A DNA stretch of 64,000 bases, from positions 255,973 to 319,972 of the forward strand of contig JAGXRP010000033.1 in the NCBI GenBank assembly GCA_018335795.1, written 5' to 3'. Of the stretch, positions 46,794-55,612 are shown in pieces; position 1 is the stretch's first letter, and each line of letters begins with the position of its first letter. This DNA is from Desulfobulbaceae bacterium. Lineage in GTDB: Bacteria > Bacteroidota > Ignavibacteria > Kapaibacteriales > UBA2268. The translations under genes and the position numbers were made by a program. Below the pieces are notes generated by a model, which was not told where the DNA came from, searched no databases, and saw only the letters and a program-made list of their open reading frames with translations.

Positions 46794-48542
46794 TTAGGTG
46801 TTAATTGTCTTTGTTTTTAGTTTAATTGGGATTGAAATGATAAATCGTGTACCACCATCAGGGTTGTTTTCAACAACTATTTCACCTTGATGCAAAAGTA
46901 CGATATGCTTAACTATAGATAATCCTAATCCAGTCCCACCATGCTTTTTAGAGCGTGATTTGTCAACAGTATAGAATCGTTCAAAAATTCTTGGGTGGTG
47001 AACTTTGGGGATACCTACTCCACTATCAGAAATTTCGATGATTGCTCTTTCGTCCTTTTGATAAACACGGATTTTAACAAAGCCTATATCAGTATATTTG
47101 ATTGCGTTATCAATGAGATTGACGAAAACTTGTTCCATTTTGAATGGGTCAATTTTGATTTTGGGGAATGCTTCATCAACGTGAATAATAAGTTTAATAT
47201 TTTTCTCTGATAATTTATATTCAAATATCTTAGTAAGATTTTCGAGCAAAATCCTCAAATCAACTTTAGAGAGCATCACTTGAGATTGGCGTTCTTCAAT
47301 TTCCGAAAGCGTAAGTAAATCCTGAACAATGCTGATTAGTCTGTCTGTATGGCGTTTAATAATTTCAATATAATGTTTATTGCGTTCATTTGCATCGTCT
47401 TCGAGCGTTTCGACAAAACCCTTGATTGCAGTCAGTGGTGTTCTCAACTCATGCGAAACATTGACCACAAATTCTTTTTTCATGATTTCTAATCGTTTGA
47501 TACTCGTTATATCATGGAATAGGAGTACGATTTCATTCTTCAGTCCAATGTAATTTGCACTACAGATGTAGTAATTTTCATTTATTTGGATTTCTTTAGT
47601 TTGGGGTTTTCTCTTTTTAAGAACAGATTTGAACAATTCAAGTACTTGCTCATCTTGGAAGATTTTTTCGATTGAATTGTTGTTAACATTCTGATTTTTG
47701 ACAATATTATGAAAACCTGCATTGGACAATAATATATTGCCGTTAGTATCAGTAACGATGAGACCTTCTTGAATAGATGAAATTACTGTTTGATACTCTT
47801 CTTTTTGTGAGGTAACTTGATCAAAAAGAGCCTTGAGCCGCTCAGTCATATGATTAAAATTAACAGCAAGTTCATTTATTTCATCACGACCTTTAATAAA
47901 AACTTTTATATCAAAATCTCCAAGAGCAACTTTACGAGATGCTTGGGATAATTGAGTCAGAGGTTTGCTAAGATTTCTAGATAACACAAGAATACTCATT
48001 AGTATAAGCACGAGAATCACAACAGCAATTTTCATAATATCAGTTGATAATCGCGTTGTAAGTGCATCAATATCGCTCAAAAACATGCTTACACGTGCAA
48101 TACCAAGAAGCTTTTGTTTTTCATATATTGGAATAGCAACATAAAGCATTTCATCATGTACAGTTGTAGAATACCGCAGAGTAGCATCATTGCTACCTTT
48201 CAGTGCTTTTTGAAATTCGGGACGAGACATGTGATTTTCCATTTGCATGGGGTCGGATTTTGAATCTGCAAGGACAAATCCGGTCGAATCAACAACCGTC
48301 AAGCGGATATTGATGTGTTGTCCGTGTTCGTTAATATACTGACGCAAACCAATATAGTCATAAATTAACAAATATTGTTTAACGGGCTTAATAAGCGTAA
48401 GATTTAGATTCCTCAAATCTTTAGAAAAAGTCTCAATATAATGTTCACGAGTAGTTTTGAATGTAAAAAAAAGAATTAAAGAGGTAAAAATGATTATTAC
48501 CAAAAAAAAACCTAAGAAGATTTTAGTGGATAGTGATTTCAT
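46794..48542 (-). CDS. Sensor histidine kinase, PhoR-like
   Basis: 582 residues. Two membrane segments (about 8-27 and 170-190) flank a periplasmic sensor region of ~140 residues. HAMP domain (about 190-245, with SQASRKVALGDFDIKV), a PAS domain (about 255-345, with ISSIQEGLIVTDTNGNILLSN), then HisKA with the phospho-acceptor His in VNVSHELRTPLTAIKGF (about residue 363). The HATPase has NLIDNAIKYT, ISDSGVGIP and GGTGLGLSIVKHI. Its start overlaps the response-regulator stop by one base (TAATG), as in phoB-phoR pairs. The periplasmic sensing region with PAS in this order is the PhoR/WalK type; the signal is not readable. Confidence 0.93.
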   Translation of the reverse strand: MKSLSTKIFLGFFLVIIIFTSLILFFTFKTTREHYIETFSKDLRNLNLTLIKPVKQYLLIYDYIGLRQYINEHGQHINIRLTVVDSTGFVLADSKSDPMQMENHMSRPEFQKALKGSNDATLRYSTTVHDEMLYVAIPIYEKQKLLGIARVSMFLSDIDALTTRLSTDIMKIAVVILVLILMSILVLSRNLSKPLTQLSQASRKVALGDFDIKVFIKGRDEINELAVNFNHMTERLKALFDQVTSQKEEYQTVISSIQEGLIVTDTNGNILLSNAGFHNIVKNQNVNNNSIEKIFQDEQVLELFKSVLKKRKPQTKEIQINENYYICSANYIGLKNEIVLLFHDITSIKRLEIMKKEFVVNVSHELRTPLTAIKGFVETLEDDANERNKHYIEIIKRHTDRLISIVQDLLTLSEIEERQSQVMLSKVDLRILLENLTKIFEYKLSEKNIKLIIHVDEAFPKIKIDPFKMEQVFVNLIDNAIKYTDIGFVKIRVYQKDERAIIEISDSGVGIPKVHHPRIFERFYTVDKSRSKKHGGTGLGLSIVKHIVLLHQGEIVVENNPDGGTRFIISIPIKLKTKTINT

Positions 48543-49273
48543 TACACCTCGAGCTTGTAGCCTACTCCGCGAATGTTTTTGATAAATTTACCGGCAACGC
48601 CCAATTTCTCGCGAAGATTTTTGATATGGACATCAACTGTTCTGTCTAATACACCCTTATCTTGTACACCGAGATAATCAAGAATTTGGTCTCGGGCATA
48701 AACCCATCCCCTACGTTCAGAAAGCAATTTGAGGATGCGGAATTCGGTAGATGTCAATTCGATTTTATTCCCTTCTACAAAAATGTCATATTTGTGAAGG
48801 TCAATTTCGAGTATATCGCCAATTTTGATTTTCTGTGATTTTGAAGTTTTATCGTCACGTCGCAATACCACTTTGACCCTAGCAACAAGCTCACGAGGAG
48901 AAAATGGTTTCGTAACGTAATCATCGGCGCCAAGCTCTAGACCAAGCACTTTGTCCATTTCATCTGTTCTCGCTGTGAGCATTATCACAGGAATATTAGA
49001 ATATTTTTCTTCTTTTTTCAGATACTTACAGATTTCAAAGCCATCTGCATCAGGAAGCATCAAATCAAGAATGAATAAATCGGGGATATTTGCTTTCAAA
49101 AATTTGAATAAACTCTCAGCATCTTCGAACGATTTTACTTTATATCCGGCTTTTACCAAATGTATCGAAACCAACTCAACAATATCCGGTTCGTCGTCAA
49201 CAATAACGATTAATTTTGCCGGAGTACCTTTGAGGTTAGGCATTTCGGACATGTAGTTTGTGTCATTTTGCAT
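48542..49273 (-). CDS. Response regulator, OmpR/PhoB family
   Basis: 243 residues. Receiver domain: acidic pair in VIVDDEPDIVEL, phospho-acceptor Asp in LFILDLMLPDADGF (about residue 68), MLTAR and the Lys in GADDYVTKPFSPRELVAR. The C-terminal winged helix-turn-helix includes LTSTEFRILKLLSER, GWVYARDQILDYL and the recognition helix DRTVDVHIKNLREKLG. A 14-residue N-terminal extension with the initial Met precedes the receiver. Paired with the downstream kinase by a one-base overlap. The promoter region holds an 11-base-period direct repeat suited to binding by this type of regulator. Confidence 0.94.
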   Translation of the reverse strand: MQNDTNYMSEMPNLKGTPAKLIVIVDDEPDIVELVSIHLVKAGYKVKSFEDAESLFKFLKANIPDLFILDLMLPDADGFEICKYLKKEEKYSNIPVIMLTARTDEMDKVLGLELGADDYVTKPFSPRELVARVKVVLRRDDKTSKSQKIKIGDILEIDLHKYDIFVEGNKIELTSTEFRILKLLSERRGWVYARDQILDYLGVQDKGVLDRTVDVHIKNLREKLGVAGKFIKNIRGVGYKLEV

Positions 49274-49309
49274 AAATATCTGATTTCATTTTGATTAAAA
49301 ATACAGATA

Positions 49310-49343
49310 CAAACTTATTCAAAATATGTTAATTTTTAGTTAA
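49310..49343 (-). promoter_or_regulatory. Response-regulator promoter with Pho-box-like direct repeat
   Basis: On the minus strand TTAAC occurs twice (49343-49339 and 49332-49328), 11 bases apart start to start, and the second copy is followed ten bases later by TAAGTTTG (49317-49310), a TAnnTTTG -7 element. There is no TTG at -33; the repeat fills that position. The predicted start is near 49303, 30 bases before the ATG. Confidence 0.5.
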
Positions 49344-49367
49344 CGCACGAAGTATTATTAAGAAATA

Positions 49368-50702
49368 TCACTTAACTGTCTGTATCCAGTTAACGATATC
49401 TTCAATAACCTTCTGATTGACATTACCTCTGATATAATACTCTTGAGGATTACTTTTTTGCTCACCAAATAAGAAAAGGTGATTAAGCCCGGGATATGAA
49501 ATGAATTTCGCTTGTTTATTGCTTTTCAGTGCCTCTTTCCATATATCGAAATCCTCCTGAGTAACTTGATAATCTCGTTCGCCATGCAGCACAAGTATTG
49601 GTTTTGTGATTGATTTTGCCTCTCTAGCTCCGTCCATAGTACGGAAATCAAGCCAATAATGAGCAGGCAAATTCAATGGTAGAGAGTCTCGCGAAGTAGT
49701 TTCGTTTAATTCAGGAGAAAGTGCTGTCATAAGTTTGTCTTTCAATTCTTCAAGTATTGCTTTCTCATCATCTGTAAATTCACCGTCAAGAGAAAATAAA
49801 TAGCCATATTGGTCAACAAGCACATTTTCAATTCTTCTTCCCATCCCGGCTAAAGCTATTAACCCTTTCAATTTGGGTTGGCGAACATCAATTCTGGGTA
49901 ATAATCCACCACCTAAACTATGCCCAAGTACGAAAATGCGATTCTTATCAATATTATATTTATCGGCATTATCATGCAAATACTGTGCAGCAGATACCGC
50001 ATCATCAATGACTTCAAAAGACAAATCCAATTTATCTATGTAATCGCCAATTTCATTGCCATAGGTGTAGGTTCTCTTTTCATATCTCAGTACAGCTATA
50101 CCCTTGGTTGACAAACCCCATGCAATATCGCGGAATATTTTATTTGGACCGATGGACTCATCTCTATCATGTGCACCCGATCCATGTACGAGAAAAACAG
50201 CAGGAACTTTTTCTTTTGGAGAATTGGGTATTGAAATTGTGCCGGGCAATATAAATCTATCATGCTGGAAAGTTATTTCTACTTCAGAGAATTTTGTGGT
50301 GTCTGCATAATCTGGAACTTGGTAAGGGACAGTATTTGCACGAGGAGCCATGAAAAACGTTGAAATCTCCTGCGTTTTGCTTACGACTACAGTTATATCA
50401 AGCTCGCCCTTTTCGAATACAACGGGAAAAACAAAAACATCATTTCCACCATATGATTGGAAAGCAGGTTCATTGATAGATTTTAGTGCACCTAATTGAG
50501 AATCTATTTGTCCCCTAATCATAATCAATTGCTCTTCGGATATTTGTTTCCTAGCTGCCGAGTCTAATTTGTTATGTGTTTCGGTAATTTTACCATCAAA
50601 ATAATCAACAATAAAAGCTTCTGCGGTTTCAATCGGGCTCGCTAATAAAACCGAAGAATAAAAAAATACAAACAAAGCAATTAATAAAGAATACTTTTTC
50701 AT
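49368..50702 (-). CDS. Secreted alpha/beta hydrolase with DUF3887-like N-terminal domain
   Basis: 444 residues from ATG 50702, which overlaps the gyrB stop by one base (TAATG) and gives a signal peptide (KKYSLLIALFVFFYSSVLLA). The N-terminal ~110 residues resemble DUF3887 (VDYFDGKITETHNKLDSAAR). The hydrolase part has VPAVFLVHGSGAHDRDES (oxyanion region), the nucleophile elbow VLGHSLGGGLLP, LVLHGERDYQVTQEDF (acidic residue) and YPGLNHLFLFG (catalytic His). The class includes secreted dienelactone-hydrolase or prolyl-oligopeptidase-like esterases. Periplasmic or surface location is likely. Substrate unknown. Translational coupling to gyrB is odd for a secreted enzyme. Confidence 0.88.
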   Translation of the reverse strand: MKKYSLLIALFVFFYSSVLLASPIETAEAFIVDYFDGKITETHNKLDSAARKQISEEQLIMIRGQIDSQLGALKSINEPAFQSYGGNDVFVFPVVFEKGELDITVVVSKTQEISTFFMAPRANTVPYQVPDYADTTKFSEVEITFQHDRFILPGTISIPNSPKEKVPAVFLVHGSGAHDRDESIGPNKIFRDIAWGLSTKGIAVLRYEKRTYTYGNEIGDYIDKLDLSFEVIDDAVSAAQYLHDNADKYNIDKNRIFVLGHSLGGGLLPRIDVRQPKLKGLIALAGMGRRIENVLVDQYGYLFSLDGEFTDDEKAILEELKDKLMTALSPELNETTSRDSLPLNLPAHYWLDFRTMDGAREAKSITKPILVLHGERDYQVTQEDFDIWKEALKSNKQAKFISYPGLNHLFLFGEQKSNPQEYYIRGNVNQKVIEDIVNWIQTVK

Positions 50703-52750
50703 TATACATCCAAATTTTTGACATAATGTGCATTTCGTTCGATAAATTCGCGTCTTGGTTCTACTTTGTCGCCCATTAGCGTCTGGAATACCATTGATGC
50801 TTGGATTGCTTCGCCCAAAGTTACTTGTAACAAAGTCCTTGTTTCTGGATTCATGGTAGTGTCCCAAAGTTGGTCAGGATTCATTTCACCAAGACCTTTA
50901 AATCTAGAAATTTGAATGCCGTCTTTTTTAGCTTCCAAGATTAATTCATTTTCTGATTCTTCTTCTGTTTGTTCATCGCTTGGGACTTCTACAACAGGTT
51001 CTTCGACTTTATTTTTCGATGATTCTTTACGAATTCTGTCTAATAATTCATCTCTTTGGGAATCATTATAAGCGTAGTATTCAAGTCTCCCTTTTTTGAG
51101 CTTATAAAGTGGCGGTTGAGCGATGTAAAGTTTGCCGTCCAAAATCAAATCTTTCATGTAATTGAAGAATAAGGTCAAAAGCAGTGTACGAATATGTGAA
51201 CCGTCAACATCAGCATCCGCCATTAAAATAATTTTGCCGTAACGTAATTTTTCCGGGTCGAAATCTTCACCAAAGCCCGAACCGAGCGCAGTGATGATAG
51301 TTCTAATTTCTTCATTTTCCAGAATTTTGTTGATACGTGCTTTTTGAACGTTCAAAATCTTACCTTTTAGGGGTAAAATTGCTTGAAAACGTCTGTCACG
51401 CCCTTGTTTTGCTGATCCACCTGCAGAATCACCTTCAACGATATATATTTCTGTATCAACCGGAGAATTCAATGAGCAATCGGCAAGTTTACCTGGCAAA
51501 GTCGAATTTTCGAGTGCATTTTTACGACGAACAAGTTCACGCGATTTTTTCGCAGCAATTCTCGCTTCGGCTGCTAATTGCGCCTTTTCGATAATTCTCT
51601 TAGCAGCTGCAGGATTTGAATCGAGATATTGATTCAGTTTATCGTTTACGATTGTTCTTACAATACCTTCAACTTCACCATTTCCGAGCTTTGTCTTTGT
51701 TTGACCTTCGAATTGAGGCTCGGCAACTTTGATTGAAATAATCGCTGTCAACCCTTCTCGGAAGTCATCGCCAACAAGTTGCACTTTGTTATTTTTTTTG
51801 TTTATATTTGCTGCATATTGATTCAAAGTACGAGTCAATGCAGACCTGAAGCCAGTAACGTGAGTACCGCCTTCGATAGTATTGATATTATTGACATATG
51901 AAATCACATTTTCATTGTAGGCATTATTATATTGGAATGCGATTTCAGCTACAGTTTCAGCTCCGGTTTCGCCTGGCTCGACACCTTTGATATAGATAAT
52001 ATCAACCAATTGAGTATTGTGGCTGTCAATATATTTCACGAAATCAACGATTCCGCCTTCGTAATGGAATACATCTTCAATATTGCCTTCTTCCGGTCTT
52101 TCATCAATAAATCGGATAGTGACTTCAGGATTGAGGAAAGCAAGTTCACGCAATCTTTCGGAAGTTTTATCATATTTGAATTCAACAGTTTTGAATAAAG
52201 TTTTATCGGGAAGAAAGTAAACGTAAGTTCCTCTGCCATCAGATTTCCCGACTTCGATTACTTCAGAAGTTGGAATACCTTCTGAATAAGTTTGCCTAAA
52301 TTCTTTTCCATCGCGTTTAACCACCACTTCAGCATATTCCGACAAGGCATTTACGCATGATACGCCAACACCGTGCAAACCGCCAGAAACTTTATATGTA
52401 TTCTTGTCAAATTTACCACCTGCATGAAGTGTACACATTACGACTTGAAGAGTCGAAATTTTCTTTATCGGGTGAGGTCCTGTCGGAATACCACGACCAT
52501 CATCTTGTACAGAACAAGCGCCATTTTTGTGAATCTTAACAGTAATATTTTTACAAAAGCCTGCTAATGCTTCATCTATCGAATTATCAACAACTTCTTG
52601 AATAAGGTGATGCAATCCTCTCTCACCGGTATCGCCAATGTACATAGCGGGGCGCTTACGAACAGCTTCAAGCCCCTCTAATACTTTAATACTATCCTCA
52701 CTGTAATCATTACGGCTTGCCATTTCCGGCAAGATTTCATTCTCTTTCAT
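50702..52750 (-). CDS. gyrB: DNA gyrase subunit B
   Basis: 682 residues. Type IIA topoisomerase ATPase subunit. GHKL ATPase: RKRPAMYIGDTGERGLHHL, QEVVDNSIDEALAG, DDGRGIPTGPH and GGLHGVGVSCVNALS; a transducer; then the TOPRIM with EGDSAGGSAKQGRDR, PLKGKILNV and DADVDGSHIRTLLL; and the C-terminal KGLGEMNPDQLWDTTM segment. QTKTKLGNGEV in the transducer is GyrB-type. An Asp/Glu-rich insertion (SDEQTEEESENEL) sits before the last motif. It belongs to the replication cluster with recF and dnaN; AGGA precedes the ATG. It could in principle be ParE, but QTKTKLGN and length favour GyrB. Confidence 0.95.
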   Translation of the reverse strand: MKENEILPEMASRNDYSEDSIKVLEGLEAVRKRPAMYIGDTGERGLHHLIQEVVDNSIDEALAGFCKNITVKIHKNGACSVQDDGRGIPTGPHPIKKISTLQVVMCTLHAGGKFDKNTYKVSGGLHGVGVSCVNALSEYAEVVVKRDGKEFRQTYSEGIPTSEVIEVGKSDGRGTYVYFLPDKTLFKTVEFKYDKTSERLRELAFLNPEVTIRFIDERPEEGNIEDVFHYEGGIVDFVKYIDSHNTQLVDIIYIKGVEPGETGAETVAEIAFQYNNAYNENVISYVNNINTIEGGTHVTGFRSALTRTLNQYAANINKKNNKVQLVGDDFREGLTAIISIKVAEPQFEGQTKTKLGNGEVEGIVRTIVNDKLNQYLDSNPAAAKRIIEKAQLAAEARIAAKKSRELVRRKNALENSTLPGKLADCSLNSPVDTEIYIVEGDSAGGSAKQGRDRRFQAILPLKGKILNVQKARINKILENEEIRTIITALGSGFGEDFDPEKLRYGKIILMADADVDGSHIRTLLLTLFFNYMKDLILDGKLYIAQPPLYKLKKGRLEYYAYNDSQRDELLDRIRKESSKNKVEEPVVEVPSDEQTEEESENELILEAKKDGIQISRFKGLGEMNPDQLWDTTMNPETRTLLQVTLGEAIQASMVFQTLMGDKVEPRREFIERNAHYVKNLDV

Positions 52751-52784
52751 TAAAGTTCCTGCAATTGTGTTAATACTAAACTTA

Positions 52785-52792
52785 CAAATTTA
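52785..52792 (-). promoter_or_regulatory. Candidate promoter element of gyrB
   Basis: TAAATTTG on the minus strand matches TAnnTTTG; the start would be near 52778, 28 bases before the gyrB ATG. The -33 element is not clear, so the gene may also be read from the recF/DUF721 transcript. Confidence 0.35.
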
Positions 52793-52800
52793 CGAAATTT

Positions 52801-53097
52801 TTACCTGATAACCACGTCGGAAACGACAATTCCTTTGCCTATTTTTGAATTGATTACATCTTTTATTTCGTTTTTTCGGATTTCTAATTCCATTCTGTGA
52901 GAAGCTGATTGGGTGGTGAGATACAGCTTCTTATCTTTCAGTCTGATTGCTTGCACCTGCTTTGCGAATGCTTTGCCGAGCAAATCTTCCCAATAATATT
53001 GAATTTCGCCCAGAATATATAATTCGGTGAGCCCTCTGCTTGCAGCAAATTGTTCGACCAATTGATTGAGTGGGTTTACGTTCTTATCGCTACTCAT
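52801..53097 (-). CDS. DUF721 (DciA-like) protein
   Basis: 98 residues. DUF721 proteins in the dnaA-recF-gyrB neighbourhood include DciA, a loader/regulator of the replicative helicase DnaB. Seen here: a short N-terminal helix (NQLVEQFAASRGLTELYI), the WEDLLGKAFAKQVQAIRLKDKKLYL core with Trp and the conserved (V/I)xLKxGxLxv-type strand, then HRMELEIRKNEIKDVINSKIGKGIV. The short DUF721-only form lacks the DnaB-binding C-terminal extension known in longer members. Its start overlaps recF's stop by four bases (ATGA). The family match is good; the helicase role is inferred from context. Confidence 0.85.
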   Translation of the reverse strand: MSSDKNVNPLNQLVEQFAASRGLTELYILGEIQYYWEDLLGKAFAKQVQAIRLKDKKLYLTTQSASHRMELEIRKNEIKDVINSKIGKGIVVSDVVIR

Positions 53098-54230
53098 GAC
53101 ACTATTCGACCTTCCGATAATGAAATTATCTTGAAATTGGTTTTGTCGTTTTGCAATTTTATGAATTTATCAGGCTCTGTTACAGTTATCAATGTTTGAG
53201 CATTTTTCGTGAGTAAAAGCTCCAACACTTTTTGTGACCTGACAGCATCAAGTTCGCTGAAGATATCATCGAGCAGTATGATTGGAGTTTCTCTGACAAC
53301 TGTTTTAAGAAATTCAAATTCAGCAAATTTGAGAGAAATAAGCAAACTCTTATGTTGCCCTTGCGATGCGGCATCTTTCGCCAATCCTTGATTGATAAAT
53401 ATGTCAATATCATCTTTCTGTGGTCCAAATAATGTTGTTCCGCGACGGAGTTCATTTTGATATAAATTCTTAGATGCTTTGACGAGTTGTTCGGTAATTT
53501 CGGATTTCTCAATTTTTGCAAATTGGCTGAATGCGATGTTATCCGGTTTATATTGCAAGTCCACTATTTCAACTGAATCTGTAATTTCAGCATATGATTG
53601 CTTAAAAAAGGGAATAAATTCTTTAATGAATTGAAATCGTTTGTAAATCACATCACTACTATAACTAATAAAAAAATCCGTTGCTGTGGCTAATAACTTT
53701 TCATCAATCTTGTGTTCTCTTGCAAATTGCCCTAAGATTGCGTTGCGGTGCTTGAGGTATTTTTTTTGCTTCAGAATGGCATCAACATAATATTTTGAAG
53801 CTTGCGAAAGCACTGTATCAATGAATTGACGGCGGTCTTGGGGGCTGCCAAAGGTTATAGCTTTATAATCGGGAGTCAAAATCACAATCGGCATTTCGCC
53901 AATAATATCTTTGGGAAATAGATTTTCGCCTTTTGACGAATTAATTTGCTTACGACTACCACGATTATAATTGATACTGATTTCGTAAGGAACTTCCAAA
54001 TCGTAGTCAGCAAAAACATTCACAAAATAACGATTTTCGTCCCAACGAATCAAATTTTTATCATCAGTGGGTTGAAAACTTTTGGAGTGCGATGCCAAAG
54101 CAACTGATTCCAGAATCGTAGTTTTGCCGGAACCGTTTGAACCATGAATAATATTGGTCAATGGTGATAATTCAATCAAATTATCAGCATGATTTCTCAG
54201 ATTTACAATATGGATTTTATGGATTTTCAT
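53094..54230 (-). CDS. recF: DNA replication/repair protein RecF
   Basis: 378 residues. SMC-like ATPase: Walker A GSNGSGKTTILESV (about residue 31), the signature-type segment GQHKSLLISLKFAEFEFL and Walker B PIILLDDIFSELD, followed by QTLITVTEP. RecF helps load RecA at gapped DNA with RecO and RecR. HIVNLRNH at the N-terminus and RRGTTLFGPQKDDIDIFIN in the arm are typical. It is separated from dnaN by 63 bases that hold a terminator-like hairpin, and overlaps the DUF721 gene by four bases. Confidence 0.95.
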   Translation of the reverse strand: MKIHKIHIVNLRNHADNLIELSPLTNIIHGSNGSGKTTILESVALASHSKSFQPTDDKNLIRWDENRYFVNVFADYDLEVPYEISINYNRGSRKQINSSKGENLFPKDIIGEMPIVILTPDYKAITFGSPQDRRQFIDTVLSQASKYYVDAILKQKKYLKHRNAILGQFAREHKIDEKLLATATDFFISYSSDVIYKRFQFIKEFIPFFKQSYAEITDSVEIVDLQYKPDNIAFSQFAKIEKSEITEQLVKASKNLYQNELRRGTTLFGPQKDDIDIFINQGLAKDAASQGQHKSLLISLKFAEFEFLKTVVRETPIILLDDIFSELDAVRSQKVLELLLTKNAQTLITVTEPDKFIKLQNDKTNFKIISLSEGRIVS

Positions 54231-54232
54231 TC

Positions 54233-54277
54233 AAAATAAAAATGCCCCGAGATAATTTGAAAATGAACCTCGGGGCA
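54233..54277 (-). terminator. Hairpin terminator between dnaN and recF
   Basis: TGCCCCGAG (54243-54251) and CTCGGGGCA (54269-54277) form a perfect nine-base GC-rich stem with a 17-base loop. On the minus strand it is followed by TTTTATTTT. It starts 16 bases after the dnaN stop. The long loop weakens the call slightly. Confidence 0.7.
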
Positions 54278-54293
54278 AATCAAATACTACAAT

Positions 54294-55484
54294 TTATGAT
54301 ATTCTAACAGGCATGACGAGCATGAGCAATTCTTCTTTTTCAGACTTGGGTCTGATAAGAGCAGGTTTGTTTGGCTCGGAGAAAGACATGATGACCAAAT
54401 TATCTTCGGTTTCGTTTTCATCAACGTTATTGAAGGCTTCTTCGAGATATTTGAAATTGAATCCGATTTCGAAAGATTCATAATTCAAATCGCAAGGCAA
54501 TTCGCGTTTACCACTCTTCCCCGTTTCTTCGTCTTCAGCATGCAATGTCAATGTATTATTGACTGCATGAAGTTTGATTTGCTTAGTGATATTATTCGCA
54601 AATAATGACACACTCTTGATTGCCAAAAGCACTTGTTTTCTATCAACAGTCAGTAAGATAGCGTTATTCTGAGGAATAACGGATTCGTATGGTGGGAATT
54701 TTTCGTTGATTACGCGAGTGATAAAAATTGTATTTCCGGCATCAAAACGAGCATGGGTTACTTTACCGAATGATTCAATGAAGGACATAACCAAATCGCT
54801 ATCAGTTTTGACCAATAATTCCATTGATTTTGCAGGCAGAATGACATCGAAATTCTGTGGAAACGAAACTTTATCGGCATGAACAGTAGCTTTGACCAAT
54901 CTGTAACTGTCCGTCGAAACTGCATTGACGTAATTCTCTCTGAATTGGAGCAAAATACCTGTCATTGCAGGACGATATTCGTCGTCTGAAACTGCGATGA
55001 GAGTTTTTTCTGCCAAGCGAACGATATCCTCTTTGATAAAAAAGGCTGTGGAGATACCGCTTTCGATAGTACCTTCTTGCTTAGCAGCTTCGAAGTCCGG
55101 TTTTTTCGATTCAAATAATTCGGGTAAATCAAGATACTCAATAGGATTGAGCCCTTTCATGTTGTATTTACCGCGTTCAACTAACAATTTGATTTCATAA
55201 TTGTTAGTATCGGTGATAAACTCAAGGTCACCGGAATGACCCAAAGTTTTAACCAAATCGTCTAACATTTTTGCCGGAACAAGTACTTTTCCTTCGTCTT
55301 CAGCGTCAACTTTGATTGAAGTCATTATAGTAATATTCTGGTCTGTACCTATTATACTTAAAGTGTTATCCTCAATCGAAAAATACAGATGTTCTAATAT
55401 CGGAATAGTAGCTTTACGTGGAATTGCAGGCAAAGTCTTTGCTAAAGCCTGCTGAAATTCAATCAATGATGCACGAAATTTCAT
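54294..55484 (-). CDS. dnaN: DNA polymerase III beta subunit (sliding clamp)
   Basis: 396 residues. Ring-shaped clamp built of three similar domains per subunit. N-terminal FRASLIEFQQALAKTLPAIPRKATIPILEHL, TDNYEIKLL-like domain 1 end, domain 2 with RPAMTGILLQFRENYVNAVSTDSYRLV, and domain 3 with INEKFPPYESVIP and the C-terminal LLMLVMPVRIS that forms the canonical LMPMRL partner-binding edge (here VMPVRIS). It confers processivity on the replicative polymerase. The upstream neighbour is psd on the other strand, so dnaA is not adjacent. Confidence 0.96.
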   Translation of the reverse strand: MKFRASLIEFQQALAKTLPAIPRKATIPILEHLYFSIEDNTLSIIGTDQNITIMTSIKVDAEDEGKVLVPAKMLDDLVKTLGHSGDLEFITDTNNYEIKLLVERGKYNMKGLNPIEYLDLPELFESKKPDFEAAKQEGTIESGISTAFFIKEDIVRLAEKTLIAVSDDEYRPAMTGILLQFRENYVNAVSTDSYRLVKATVHADKVSFPQNFDVILPAKSMELLVKTDSDLVMSFIESFGKVTHARFDAGNTIFITRVINEKFPPYESVIPQNNAILLTVDRKQVLLAIKSVSLFANNITKQIKLHAVNNTLTLHAEDEETGKSGKRELPCDLNYESFEIGFNFKYLEEAFNNVDENETEDNLVIMSFSEPNKPALIRPKSEKEELLMLVMPVRIS

Positions 55485-55551
55485 GATTTTTCCCCAAATT
55501 TATGATATGACTTAACATTTTATTATTTTGCATAATTATTTTGTTAAAATA

Positions 55552-55559
55552 CAAAATTA
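55552..55559 (-). promoter_or_regulatory. Candidate promoter element of dnaN
   Basis: TAATTTTG on the minus strand fits TAnnTTTG; the start would be near 55545, about 60 bases before the ATG. A TTG occurs 33 bases upstream, too far for the usual spacer. Confidence 0.35.
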
Positions 55560-55612
55560 GTATAGATTAAAAAAATATAAGAAAAAAGTTTTCAACATTT
55601 TCAGGAATACAG

